NCBI GenBank assembly: GCA_018970325.1
Contig: JAGWWP010000026.1
Location: 1-33,945 of the forward strand
Length of the DNA stretch: 33,945 nt
From: Cyanobacteria bacterium REEB446
GTDB taxonomy: Bacteria > Cyanobacteriota > Vampirovibrionia > LMEP-6097
Reading direction: 5' to 3'
Part shown: positions 25,941-33,945 of the stretch, piece after piece
How the letters are laid out: each line of letters opens with the position of its first letter
How positions within the stretch are numbered: position 1 is the stretch's first letter
Notes under the pieces: generated by a model
The model's input: only the letters and a program-made list of their open reading frames with translations
Databases searched by the model: none
What the model was told of the DNA's origin: nothing
Translations under genes and position numbers: made by a program

Positions 25941-26897
25941 ATGTCTTCTAATTCTACTATATACGACACTATAATCATCGGTGCTGGACCTGCTGGGCTT
26001 TCTGCGGGGCTTTACGCTTCTAGAGGGAACCTTAAGACTCTTATCATCGAGAAAGGTATAGTAGGCGGGCAGCTTCAAGTTACTCACGAGATTGAAAACT
26101 ATCCAGGTATGGATCATATGACAGGTCCACAGATCTCTGATGCTATGGAGGCGCAGACTAAAAGATTTGGCTGTGAGGTTATTACTGGTGATCCAGTTAT
26201 TTCAGTAGATTTAGAATCTTCGCCTAAAGTGGTTAAGACAGCTAAAGGTGAATTTAGAGCTCATACGCTGATTATCGCTAGTGGCTCAGAACATAAACAG
26301 CTAGGCGTACCTGGGGAAAAAGAAAACTGGGGTAAGGGTGTCTCTTACTGTGCTGTCTGTGATGGAGCTTTTTTTAAAGAGAGAGAAGTCGTCGTCGTCG
26401 GTGGTGGTTCTTCTGCGGTAGAAGAAGGTAATTTTTTAACGAAGTTCGCGAAAAAGGTTACTTTAATTCACAGGCGTGACGAGCTGCGTGCTGAAAGGAT
26501 TCTACAGAATCGTTTTAAAGCTAATCCTAAGACTGATATAGTTTGGGACAGTGTCGTAACTAAAATTAATGGTGGTGTTTTAGGCGTAGAATCCGTTACA
26601 GTAAAGAATCTTAAAACTAATGAAGAATATGATTTTCCTTGCGAAGGAGTTTTTATTTATGTCGGCTTGATTCCGAATGTAGATTTTTTAGAGTCTAAAA
26701 TAGAGACAGATGAAGCAGGTAAAATAAAGTCAACGATTAAGATGGAGACCAATTTACCTGGCGTTTTTGTCGCAGGTGATGTTAGAGATACTGTTCTGAA
26801 ACAAGCAGTAACAGCAGCTTCTGATGGATCTTTAGCCGCTACTATGGCGATAGCTTACGTGGAGTCTCTAGAAGATCAGCACTTAGCCACTGCCTAG
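25941..26897 (+). CDS. trxB: Thioredoxin-disulfide reductase
   Basis: 318-residue flavoenzyme that reduces thioredoxin with NADPH in the cytoplasm. FAD-binding GAGPAG is at residues 14-19. The redox-active CAVC is at 137-140 (SYCAVCDGAFF), the NADPH-binding GGGSSAVEEG at about 154-163 with HRRDELRAE after it, and the C-terminal FAD motif GVFVAGDVRD near 275. Full length and intact. It is divergent from cas9 across a 50-nt region with no Shine-Dalgarno before the ATG, suggesting a leaderless transcript. It ends 17 nt from the convergent gmk gene. Confidence 0.96.
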   Translation: MSSNSTIYDTIIIGAGPAGLSAGLYASRGNLKTLIIEKGIVGGQLQVTHEIENYPGMDHMTGPQISDAMEAQTKRFGCEVITGDPVISVDLESSPKVVKTAKGEFRAHTLIIASGSEHKQLGVPGEKENWGKGVSYCAVCDGAFFKEREVVVVGGGSSAVEEGNFLTKFAKKVTLIHRRDELRAERILQNRFKANPKTDIVWDSVVTKINGGVLGVESVTVKNLKTNEEYDFPCEGVFIYVGLIPNVDFLESKIETDEAGKIKSTIKMETNLPGVFVAGDVRDTVLKQAVTAASDGSLAATMAIAYVESLEDQHLATA

Positions 26898-26914
26898 ACG
26901 GTCATTCGTCCTCC

Positions 26915-27541
26915 TCAGCCTTGAAACTGCACGTTCGGTATCGGTCTCTTGTAATCGTTAAAGAGATTTTTTTTTTCGATTCTTCTGTTTAGGATGATTT
27001 CCTTAAGCTCTTTTCCTGCACGCTTGGCTGAATCGTTAATCACTGAAAAATCAAAGTCATTTATATACTTCATTTCATCTCTAGCTTTAGCTAATCTTAG
27101 TAAAATCTTCTCTTCTGGTTCTGTCGCTCTTTTTCTTAGTCTTGCCTCTAGCTCATCAATGCTCGGTGGTAAAAGGAATATCATTAATGCTTCTGGGAAT
27201 TTTTCTTTTACTTGTAAAGCACCCTGGACTTCTATTTCTAAAAAGACATCAATACCATCTTTTAATTTTTCAAAAACAAAATCTTTAGGAGTACCATATT
27301 TATTACCGACGAACTCAGCCCACTCTAATAATTTATCAGCTTGGATCAATTCATCAAATTCACGGTTTGTTCTGAAAAAATAATTCTTACCCTCTTCTTC
27401 GCCGCTTCTTTTTTCACGGGTAGTTACAGAAACCGAAAATATAAGGTTATCTAAATTTTGGAAAAGCTCTTTTACAACAGTACCTTTACCGACCCCAGAA
27501 GGGCCTGTGAAGACTATTAGATTACCCATTGTAGAGTTCAT
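26915..27541 (-). CDS. gmk: Guanylate kinase
   Basis: Phosphorylates GMP to GDP with ATP. The P-loop FTGPSGVGKGT lies near the start; VSVTTREKRSGEEEGKNYFF is the GMP-binding segment and FLEIEVQGALQVK follows, as in the family. From ATG 27541 the product is 208 residues. The frame is open to a GTG at 27550, but ATG 27541 shares its A with the nfeD stop (TAATG), which points to translational coupling; another ATG at 27529 is also possible. Last gene of a ruvC-nfeD-gmk cluster. Confidence 0.93.
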   Translation of the reverse strand: MNSTMGNLIVFTGPSGVGKGTVVKELFQNLDNLIFSVSVTTREKRSGEEEGKNYFFRTNREFDELIQADKLLEWAEFVGNKYGTPKDFVFEKLKDGIDVFLEIEVQGALQVKEKFPEALMIFLLPPSIDELEARLRKRATEPEEKILLRLAKARDEMKYINDFDFSVINDSAKRAGKELKEIILNRRIEKKNLFNDYKRPIPNVQFQG

Positions 27542-27978
27542 TATAGGCACTCAACTATAGCAATATCACCCTCTTTTTGGATGATTTTAACTGTAGTCCC
27601 TTGTCCTATAAATTCCCCTTTTAAGCTCTTCGCTAACAAAACAGCATCAAAATCAAAAAGTTTTATAGTCCCAAGTTCAGTTTCTGTAATCGGTTTGAAA
27701 ACCATGGCTTCTTTGCCTATGAGATTATTATCAGAGTTTTTATTTTCTGGGATTTTTACAATAAATTTAAGAGCTGGTCTAAGAGTAAAAGCAAGGATAG
27801 CGGTTGTCGCTATAAAAATTAATATGAGTACGTAGAAGTTCATAGTACTGAGTTGATCTATGATTCCGATTACTAGGCTTGAAACAGCAAGGCAAATAAA
27901 AATAAATAAGCGGGGGGTGAAAGCCTCCGCAAGCATGAGTAAACCAGCTACAATATACCAAATAGAGGTGGAATCCAT
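27541..27978 (-). CDS. NfeD-family membrane protein (short form)
   Basis: 145 residues. Two to three hydrophobic segments cover about residues 7-70 (IWYIVAGLLMLAEAF onward), followed by a soluble OB-fold-like C-terminus (GKEAMVFKPI, GTTVKIIQKEGDIAIVE). This is the layout of short NfeD proteins, usually partners of stomatin-like membrane proteins in envelope quality control; no stomatin gene is in this window. It lies 3 nt after ruvC and shares its stop with the gmk start. Confidence 0.8.
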   Translation of the reverse strand: MDSTSIWYIVAGLLMLAEAFTPRLFIFICLAVSSLVIGIIDQLSTMNFYVLILIFIATTAILAFTLRPALKFIVKIPENKNSDNNLIGKEAMVFKPITETELGTIKLFDFDAVLLAKSLKGEFIGQGTTVKIIQKEGDIAIVECL

Positions 27979-27981
27979 TAT

Positions 27982-28479
27982 CTAAGGAATTCTAACAAAC
28001 TTTTGGTAATCACTTCTTAAAAAACATAAAGCAATTGCTACAGCGTCTACTGCATCGTCGGGACGAATCTTTTCTGTAAGCCCCAAATCAGCCATGACAA
28101 AGCTTTCTACTTCACTTTTCTCGGCTCTGCCTTTGCCAGTAATTATTTGTTTAACCTGTAATGGCGTATATTCAAAAATTTGCATCTTTGATTCATGAGC
28201 TAGTTGTAAAACAACTCCACGAGCTTGTGCTACCGGAATGACAGTTTTCAGGTTTTTAAAAAAGAAAAGCTGTTCTATCGCAAGTATATCTGGAGTGAAA
28301 TTATTAATAAGCTCTAGAATATCTAGACGAATCTCTGTAAGTCTTTTAGCTTCACTATCGAATTTACTAGTTTCGATAATGCCACACTGTAATAGTTTAT
28401 ATAAATTATTAGAATCATAGGATTCGACAAGTGCAAAGCCAAGCCGAGCCGTTCCAGGATCTATTCCAAGTATTTTCAT
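27982..28479 (-). CDS. ruvC: Crossover junction endodeoxyribonuclease RuvC
   Basis: Holliday junction resolvase. From ATG 28479 the protein is 165 residues and begins MKILGIDPGTARLGF, the family start with catalytic Asp7. The others are Glu69 (LAIEQLFF) and Asp142/Asp145 (PDDAVDAVAIAL), all present. The frame is open to an ATG at 28512, but the 11 extra residues are unlike RuvC, and an AGGA site lies ahead of 28479. First gene of the ruvC-nfeD-gmk cluster, divergent from lnt. Confidence 0.95.
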   Translation of the reverse strand: MKILGIDPGTARLGFALVESYDSNNLYKLLQCGIIETSKFDSEAKRLTEIRLDILELINNFTPDILAIEQLFFFKNLKTVIPVAQARGVVLQLAHESKMQIFEYTPLQVKQIITGKGRAEKSEVESFVMADLGLTEKIRPDDAVDAVAIALCFLRSDYQKFVRIP

Positions 28480-28540
28480 AAATAAGGGCTTCCTTGTCGT
28501 ATCTTTTATCAAAGATTTCGCAAAGCCGAATCTCTAATAC

Positions 28541-28550
28541 TATAATTATA
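28541..28550. promoter_or_regulatory. Symmetric -10 region between ruvC and lnt
   Basis: TATAATTATA is its own reverse complement, so it offers a consensus TATAAT on both strands. On + a weak TCGCAA lies 17 nt upstream and initiation would leave about 20 nt before the lnt ATG. On - it could drive ruvC with a leader of about 55 nt. Confidence 0.4.
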
Positions 28551-28572
28551 TGGCAAGACTTTACTTATATTA

Positions 28573-30174
28573 ATGATTCGACCGATAAATATACTTCTAT
28601 CCCAAATTTTGACCAATTCCCTTTATCGGATGGTGGTATCAATAATAGCTGCTTTTTTATTGAGTTTAAATTTAGCCTGTTTTAATTATCCAGTAATGGC
28701 TTGGATCGGTTTAATACCGCTAGTTTTATTAAATAAAAGCTGTCAAAGAATAGAAAAACTATTTTTAGAAAGTTTCATTTTCTTCTTTATTTATAATCTG
28801 TTGTCCTTTGCTTGGCTTTTCAGTATTCACCCTTTAAACTGGCTTGGCATAGAGAGTTTTCCTAGCATTATTGTTGCAAGTTTAGCTTGGTTAATCCCCA
28901 GTCTTTATCACAGTGTGTTTTTATTGATATTTTCTTTGTCTGTTTGGATTTTTTACAGACTGAAGGATAGAACTAAGCTTGAGGAACTCAGTATCGTTGA
29001 GATACTGATATTAGCTTTTACCTGGTCTTTGATTCAATACAAGATACTTGCGAGCACTAGTTTTTTATCGCTTTTTGCGGTGCCTATAAATCAGTTAGCT
29101 TATGGTCAATACTTAAGTGTTGATTTAAGTAAACTTGTAAGAGTCACTGGAGCTGTGGGACTTGAGATTATTATCCTTACATTTAACTTACTTGTCGCTA
29201 ATTTAATTCATGTATATGATTTCAATAACACCAAGATTAGAATGTTTTACCAGACTAGTAAAGGGTTTATAGAGAACTTATCTATAAATAGTCATATTAA
29301 GACCATTCTTGGCATTGTTATTTTATTTATTTTTACTGGGGCTTATATTAATTTTATTGCAGATGCTCGAAAGCCTGTTAAAGCCTTGTCTTTTACTTTG
29401 GTTCAGGCGAATCTGAATCGTAAAGATACTAGAGTGAATCTTGATAATTTAGATAAGACTTTGGAGCTTCAAGAAAAGCTGTCCTGGATTAAGAAAAAGA
29501 GCCATTTATTGATTTGGACTGAAGCTAGCATCCCTACGAATGTTACGAATATGAATCACAGTGCTAAGGTGATGAAACTGATTTCAAGAATACAGAAGCA
29601 GTATGAATACTTTATTTTTGGGACTTACTCTAATATAGATGGTGAGCTGTTTAATAGCTTAAAGCTTATAGATATTAAAGAGGAGAAGGTCAGAACTTAT
29701 AATAAGGCTCAGTTAGTTCCTTTTGGTGAGTACACTCCATTCATTAATCTTTTACCTGAAACTATTAGTAAATTAGCCACTTCGACCATTGGTACAGGGT
29801 TCTCTCCTGGTAAAGAGCATCAGAAGCTACTTGAATTTAATGGTGTTAAAGTAGGTAGTTCTATTTGTTTTGAGCTGCTTTTTCCTGAAATTATTCGCAG
29901 GCAAACTCGTGATGGAGCGAATTTCCTAGTTAATGTAAATGATCTCTCTTGGTTTCAGAATGATAATATGAAAAAGCTTTTTCTAGCAGTAGCTGTTATT
30001 AGAGCTGCTGAAAACTCTAAAGACTTAATTCTTGTCGGTAATACTGGTTATTCAGCTTTGATTAAACGAGATGGTCAGATTCATGATTTAACTAAAATGA
30101 ATCATGCTCAAGCCGTACACTCTGCTGTGGGATTGGATTACAGTAAGAGTTTTTACAGTGAATTTGGTTGGTAG
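28573..30174 (+). CDS. lnt: Apolipoprotein N-acyltransferase
   Basis: 533-residue inner-membrane enzyme that adds the third acyl chain to lipoproteins. Several membrane helices come first (about residues 20-265). The carbon-nitrogen hydrolase domain follows with the catalytic triad in place: Glu317 (LIWTEASIP), Lys378 (YNKAQLVPFGEYTPF) and Cys432 (GSSICFELLFPEI). Its presence implies a diderm envelope. No clear Shine-Dalgarno precedes ATG 28573. It ends at a shared terminator with the convergent icd. Confidence 0.94.
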   Translation: MIRPINILLSQILTNSLYRMVVSIIAAFLLSLNLACFNYPVMAWIGLIPLVLLNKSCQRIEKLFLESFIFFFIYNLLSFAWLFSIHPLNWLGIESFPSIIVASLAWLIPSLYHSVFLLIFSLSVWIFYRLKDRTKLEELSIVEILILAFTWSLIQYKILASTSFLSLFAVPINQLAYGQYLSVDLSKLVRVTGAVGLEIIILTFNLLVANLIHVYDFNNTKIRMFYQTSKGFIENLSINSHIKTILGIVILFIFTGAYINFIADARKPVKALSFTLVQANLNRKDTRVNLDNLDKTLELQEKLSWIKKKSHLLIWTEASIPTNVTNMNHSAKVMKLISRIQKQYEYFIFGTYSNIDGELFNSLKLIDIKEEKVRTYNKAQLVPFGEYTPFINLLPETISKLATSTIGTGFSPGKEHQKLLEFNGVKVGSSICFELLFPEIIRRQTRDGANFLVNVNDLSWFQNDNMKKLFLAVAVIRAAENSKDLILVGNTGYSALIKRDGQIHDLTKMNHAQAVHSAVGLDYSKSFYSEFGW

Positions 30175-30181
30175 TATGCTA

Positions 30182-30233
30182 AAAAATAAAGCCCTTAAGG
30201 TTACATTTCGGTAATTTTAAAGGCTTTATTTTT
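30182..30233. terminator. Bidirectional intrinsic terminator between lnt and icd
   Basis: AAAAATAAAGCC (30182-30193) pairs over 12 bp with GGCTTTATTTTT (30222-30233), with further pairing inside (GTTAC/GTAAT around a 6-nt loop). A tracts and T tracts on both sides let it work for both convergent genes. Confidence 0.85.
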
Positions 30234-30271
30234 CTCTATTTTGTAACTTTTTAGGGCTTCACCGTGAAAAA

Positions 30272-31495
30272 CTATACAGCTGTAAGCTGGCTCATATTTT
30301 TAATAATCGCATCACCAAACTCTGAACACTTCAGCAGAGTAGCACCATCCATAAGTCTTTCAAAATCATAAGTTACAGTTTTATCTGCGATAGCTTTCTC
30401 TAAGCCTTTTTCAATAAGCTTAGCTGCTTCATTCCAACCCATAAACTCAAACATCATTACGCCAGAAAGGATTACAGATCCTGGATTTACTTTATCTAAA
30501 TCAGCATATTTAGGGGCAGTACCATGAGTCGCTTCGAATACGGCTTGATTTTCTCCAATATTCGCTCCTGGAGCTATACCTAGACCACCTACTTGAGCAG
30601 CAGCGGCGTCAGATAAGTAATCACCATTTAAGTTCATCGTTGCAATAACTTGATATTCGTCTGGTCTTAAAAGTAGCTGTTGGAAAGTGCTATCTGCGAT
30701 ACGATTTCCTAGAACTATCTTGTCACCAGCATTTGCGCCATCCCAAATTTCTTCTTCAGTAATAACTTCATTCGCAAATTCTCTTTTCACCAGCTCATAA
30801 CCCCAGTCTCTGAAAGCACCTTCAGTATATTTCATAATATTACCTTTATGAACTAAATGAACTTTCTTAAGTCCTTTCTGAATAGCGTATTCTACTGCTG
30901 CACGAATCAGCCTCTCTGAACCAGATTTAGAGATAGGTTTTACACCTATGCCTGAAAAATCCTTAATCTGTTTTTTAGGATTAAACGAATTAATCAGCTC
31001 TATAACCTTTAAAGCCTCTGGGGAATTAGCTTCATAATCGAAACCAGAATATACATCCTCTGTGTTCTCTCTAAATAGAGTGATGTCTAATTTTTCAGGA
31101 TTCTTCATCGGTGAAGGCACGCCTTTATACCAGCGAACTGGTCTAACACACGCATATAGATCAAAAATCTGCCTAAGAGCGACGTTCAAGCTTCTGATTC
31201 CACCACCAACTGGCGTGGTTAAAGGTCCTTTAATCGCCAGTGAATATTCTTTAATATCATCAATGGTCTGTTGTGGTAACCACTCACCAGTCTGGTTAAA
31301 AGCTTTTTCACCAGCAAGAATCTCTTTCCATTCGATTTTCTTTTTACCTTTATATGCGATTTCTACTGCCGCATCTAAAACTCTCTGAGATGCTTTCCAG
31401 ATATCTGGTCCAGTTCCATCACCTTCTATAAATAGAACTGTAGGATTATCTCCCACCTGTGCTTTTGCGTTTTTAATAATTACTTTTTCAGCCAT
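30272..31495 (-). CDS. icd: Isocitrate dehydrogenase, NADP-dependent
   Basis: 407 residues; oxidises isocitrate to 2-oxoglutarate in the TCA cycle. The substrate loop [16 protein letters not shown] contains the serine that is phosphorylated in E. coli. Metal-binding [13 protein letters not shown] and the cofactor region [19 protein letters not shown] are present; the Lys-Tyr in HGTAPKYA is the NADP-type signature. Intact. A strong promoter (TTGACT, 17 nt, TAAGAT) ends so close to the ATG that the transcript would be leaderless or nearly so, although AAAGG also stands directly before the start. Confidence 0.96.
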   Translation of the reverse strand: MAEKVIIKNAKAQVGDNPTVLFIEGDGTGPDIWKASQRVLDAAVEIAYKGKKKIEWKEILAGEKAFNQTGEWLPQQTIDDIKEYSLAIKGPLTTPVGGGIRSLNVALRQIFDLYACVRPVRWYKGVPSPMKNPEKLDITLFRENTEDVYSGFDYEANSPEALKVIELINSFNPKKQIKDFSGIGVKPISKSGSERLIRAAVEYAIQKGLKKVHLVHKGNIMKYTEGAFRDWGYELVKREFANEVITEEEIWDGANAGDKIVLGNRIADSTFQQLLLRPDEYQVIATMNLNGDYLSDAAAAQVGGLGIAPGANIGENQAVFEATHGTAPKYADLDKVNPGSVILSGVMMFEFMGWNEAAKLIEKGLEKAIADKTVTYDFERLMDGATLLKCSEFGDAIIKNMSQLTAV

Positions 31496-31502
31496 AACCT
31501 TT

Positions 31503-31531
31503 ATCTTATATACAATTTAAGGGTAAGTCAA
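31503..31531 (-). promoter_or_regulatory. Sigma-70-type promoter of icd
   Basis: On the minus strand TTGACT (31531-31526) and TAAGAT (31508-31503) are separated by exactly 17 nt. Initiation 7 nt downstream falls at about 31496, next to the ATG at 31495. Confidence 0.65.
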
Positions 31532-31565
31532 ACTATTGTATTTGGGGGATTTGGCTCGGCTTGAT

Positions 31566-33851
31566 TTATTTTTCTAAATCATAACCAACGTTTCTCAGTG
31601 CTGTCTTTAAAAAATCTAATACTCGGCTATCAGTAAGTTCGGGTTGATATTTATTAATAATATTCTCCAATACTTTCCTTTTTTCTAAATCTGCTGGGTA
31701 AACCTCTTCTTGAGGTAAGCGGCGGCGAGTTAAGCCTCTATTCTTTAAAAATTCCTCATTGAAAATTAGTGTTAATTCAGCTGAAAGATTTTCTTCTGAG
31801 AGGTTTTTTTCTATATGGATAGCTGCTTTTACTAAAAAATCACAGAGTTTTTCATCCACGTAAAATCTACTCGTTAAAAAGCTTAATAGCTCTTTTGCTT
31901 TGTTGATATCTTCTCCTTTTATAAGATCGAAATAATTATTCAATTCAGATAAAAGTACGTTGGAGACTTGCTGCTCATAAAAAGAAGAAATTTCATATGG
32001 TGAGAAGAAACCTAAAAGATTATGATAGGAATATCTATTATTAATATTCTGTATATTCTGTGATAAATAAAAGTCGAGTACCTTAATATAGTGCTTTACA
32101 GACTCTTCTTCTGATTTGTTCTTGTTTTCATAGCTTTGAAACACTGCTCTTGCTTTTGGATTTTGTTTAATGATTTTTATTGTCAAGCTGAGCAATTCTT
32201 CAAACCCATAATAATTTTCAATGAAGTTTAATAATGACCAAGAATCTTCATCAAATGGGTTAATGCGACTCATGAAAAACTTCTCAATAAAGAGCTTTAG
32301 CTTATTTTTAAATTTTTTATTTAAATTTTTATCTTTAAATAAAAAGCTAAGTATGTGTTGTTTTAAATCAGAATAAGAGGGGTCTTTTTCTGCGAGTTTC
32401 CAAATTTTTTCAATTAACTTTCTAGTTTTAGGAAATGATAAGTCAAAATATTTATAGATAGAAAAAGACATTCTGGTGAGTGCCGTTCTATTCTTCTTAG
32501 AGAGCATGATTTGAAAATAGTTTAAATCCTCTTTCTTGAATATTTCTGAGCCTCTTCCGTGCAGGAGCATCCAAGATAGATATCCATGTGATTGAATATC
32601 ATCTGGATTCCAAAGTTTTTCTATTAGTGAATAGAAAAAGTCCTCATCACTAAAAAACGGAACCAGAATATCTATGAATCGATATTTATGAGAATTATAA
32701 TTCGCATAAATGTAATCATAGATTTCTTTAGCTTGATCTGTATATCTATTCTGTAGGTAATTTGTAATTCTTTCTATGACACCATTTGATAAGTATGATT
32801 CTTTTGTTTCACAATATTCGATGGCTTGAATCAAAGTATCAATAAATTTATAAATATCTGGAAAAGAGTCAATTAGTTCCTTAATTTGATTATCTAAGTC
32901 ACTATCAAGAATAAGATATTCATTTGAGCAGAATAGAGCTAATTTTTCTTGATTATCCTTGGTGTCTTTAGCTAGAGAAACGAGTTTAGATTTTTTATCG
33001 AAAAATTCTTTTTTGATTTCATCATCTTTGTAAAGTCTAAATGTATTTAAAATGGCAGCTTTTAATTCAATACTTGGAAACTCTCTTAATTCATTTAGGA
33101 AAAAGTCAAAAAGCTGATTAAGCTCGCTAACCCTGTCAAGAGGGCTATTTTCTTTGCGAGAGTGAGTTTTAATAAACCAAAATTCATGCAGTAAAAATTT
33201 ATAAATCACTATTTTTTTCTTTTCATCAATAGCAATTTTCCTTAAAAGCGTCTGCGTACCTGTTGTAGCACGTGTTCTAATTTCTGTTAAATCCCTACTT
33301 GGATAAACCCAGAGATGGTTATACCAATAGGCTCTATCAGAGTCATAGTAAGAGTAAGGCTTGCACTCCAGACCTAATAATACTTGTAAGCCTGAGTAAA
33401 TAAAGCTAAAGTCATTATCCTGATCCTTAGAGCTATCTAGCTCTTTTAATTTTTTTTCTAATTTATCTAAAAAGTACTTTTGCCTTAATAAAGGCTTTTC
33501 TCTATAATAGCCATATTCATTAAAATCATAATGTAAATATCTAAAAGCCTCTTCCATAAAGCTTAGATTGTTGTTAAATAGTTTGAAATATTTCATTAAC
33601 AGTTCATAACTATTGTCTAGTGAGATTCGATCACAAGCATTTAGTATAATGATCTGGAACTGTTCTTTAATGGTTTCTTGCAGATCTTTAAGGGAATTAA
33701 AATCATTCTTTATAGTATTGAGGAAAAATTCATTATTAGAAAATTGTTCAAAATAAAGCTGCTTTAAGGTATCTAAAACAAATACTGGATCTCTATAAGC
33801 AATTGAGCTTAAAATCTTTAGTTTTGATTCAAGAGTGTATTTGAAAGTCAT
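31566..33851 (-). CDS. Unrecognised 761-residue helical protein
   Basis: I do not recognise the family. The protein is rich in Leu, Lys, Glu, Asp, Phe and Tyr, without signal peptide or membrane segments. It has no P-loop, nuclease or protease motif that I can see. Many short amphipathic helices suggest an alpha-helical repeat (HEAT/TPR-like) scaffold. Tyr- and Trp-rich segments occur near residues 160-185 (CKPYSYYDSDRAYWYNHLW). The ATG at 33851 has no clear ribosome binding site, and an in-frame stop lies about 30 nt upstream. Just upstream lies an apparent IS3 OrfA remnant on the other strand, so the 5' end and promoter may have been changed by a transposition event. It is separated from icd by 70 nt. 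Confidence 0.6.
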   Translation of the reverse strand: MTFKYTLESKLKILSSIAYRDPVFVLDTLKQLYFEQFSNNEFFLNTIKNDFNSLKDLQETIKEQFQIIILNACDRISLDNSYELLMKYFKLFNNNLSFMEEAFRYLHYDFNEYGYYREKPLLRQKYFLDKLEKKLKELDSSKDQDNDFSFIYSGLQVLLGLECKPYSYYDSDRAYWYNHLWVYPSRDLTEIRTRATTGTQTLLRKIAIDEKKKIVIYKFLLHEFWFIKTHSRKENSPLDRVSELNQLFDFFLNELREFPSIELKAAILNTFRLYKDDEIKKEFFDKKSKLVSLAKDTKDNQEKLALFCSNEYLILDSDLDNQIKELIDSFPDIYKFIDTLIQAIEYCETKESYLSNGVIERITNYLQNRYTDQAKEIYDYIYANYNSHKYRFIDILVPFFSDEDFFYSLIEKLWNPDDIQSHGYLSWMLLHGRGSEIFKKEDLNYFQIMLSKKNRTALTRMSFSIYKYFDLSFPKTRKLIEKIWKLAEKDPSYSDLKQHILSFLFKDKNLNKKFKNKLKLFIEKFFMSRINPFDEDSWSLLNFIENYYGFEELLSLTIKIIKQNPKARAVFQSYENKNKSEEESVKHYIKVLDFYLSQNIQNINNRYSYHNLLGFFSPYEISSFYEQQVSNVLLSELNNYFDLIKGEDINKAKELLSFLTSRFYVDEKLCDFLVKAAIHIEKNLSEENLSAELTLIFNEEFLKNRGLTRRRLPQEEVYPADLEKRKVLENIINKYQPELTDSRVLDFLKTALRNVGYDLEK

Positions 33852-33945
33852 CCAGCAGAGAAGAAGATAAGGGATTTAGAGGGAAGCTTAAAGAAACAGG
33901 AGGAGCTGTATATTCGTCAAATAGGCGAGCTTGCAGTAGAAGCAA
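33843..33945 (+). pseudogene. Probable remnant of an IS3-family transposase OrfA
   Basis: The + strand reads open to the window edge with a sequence like the C-terminal part of IS3-family OrfA: AEKKIRDLEGSLKKQEELY followed by IRQIGELAVEA. The spacing of ELY, IG and L-V-E is the usual LxxLYxxIGxLxVExxxL leucine-zipper region. There is no start codon or helix-turn-helix N-terminus on this side, so the fragment appears truncated at or near the 5' end of the convergently placed 761-residue gene. The rest lies outside the window. Confidence 0.4.

Noticed and set aside
26898-26914. Terminator between trxB and gmk
   Set aside because: GACG/CGTC can form only a 4-bp stem and there is no T tract; I do not call it.
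28480-28512. Longer RuvC N-terminus
   Set aside because: The extra 11 residues are not found before the MKILGIDPG start typical of RuvC.

Overview
The window is about two-thirds A+T and uses the standard bacterial code (TGA is a stop, for example at the end of brxC). It comes from a diderm bacterium: Lnt implies lipoprotein maturation for an outer membrane, and trxB, gmk, nfeD, ruvC and an NADP-type icd are chromosomal housekeeping genes. I cannot place the species. The stretch reads as a chromosomal defence island set against housekeeping genes.

Positions 1-17691, read on +: after the 5' end of a divergent membrane-protein gene there is a tightly packed type 1-like BREX operon: brxA, brxB, brxC, an inserted ABC/RecF-like ATPase, pglX, pglZ and brxL. 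Genes abut or overlap by a few bases. The BrxL is a variant: an AAA+ core with a C-terminal domain resembling the phospholipase-D-like MIT_C domain of MITD1. A class I DNA photolyase follows 8 nt after brxL with its own Shine-Dalgarno, and overlaps a polytopic GT-C glycosyltransferase. pglX carries a nearly perfect GC-rich palindrome in its conserved GLxTxDN motif. brxL and the photolyase share a short in-frame interspersed repeat.

Positions 17725-25890: a decayed endonuclease/exonuclease/phosphatase gene, then a type II-C CRISPR-Cas locus. The Cas genes (cas9, cas1, cas2) are on -. A 21-repeat array and the tracrRNA next to it are on +. Every repeat ends in an extended -10 promoter (TGATATAAT), and the tracrRNA is preceded by the same kind of element (TGCTATAAT), so each crRNA can be started separately, as known for Neisseria. 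Two copies of a DUF4160-DUF2442 gene pair bracket the array-cas2-cas1 block: one lies beyond the array, the other interrupts the cas operon between cas9 and cas1.

Positions 25891-33945: trxB (+) is divergent from cas9 across a 50-bp mirrored promoter. Then come ruvC-nfeD-gmk (-), lnt (+), a bidirectional terminator, icd (-), an unrecognised 761-residue protein (-), and at the right edge what looks like the remnant of an IS3-family OrfA. BREX would mark self DNA and block unmodified phage, and CRISPR-Cas9 would supply sequence memory. The DUF4160-DUF2442 pairs may act as addiction or accessory modules for the Cas locus, which is inference only.
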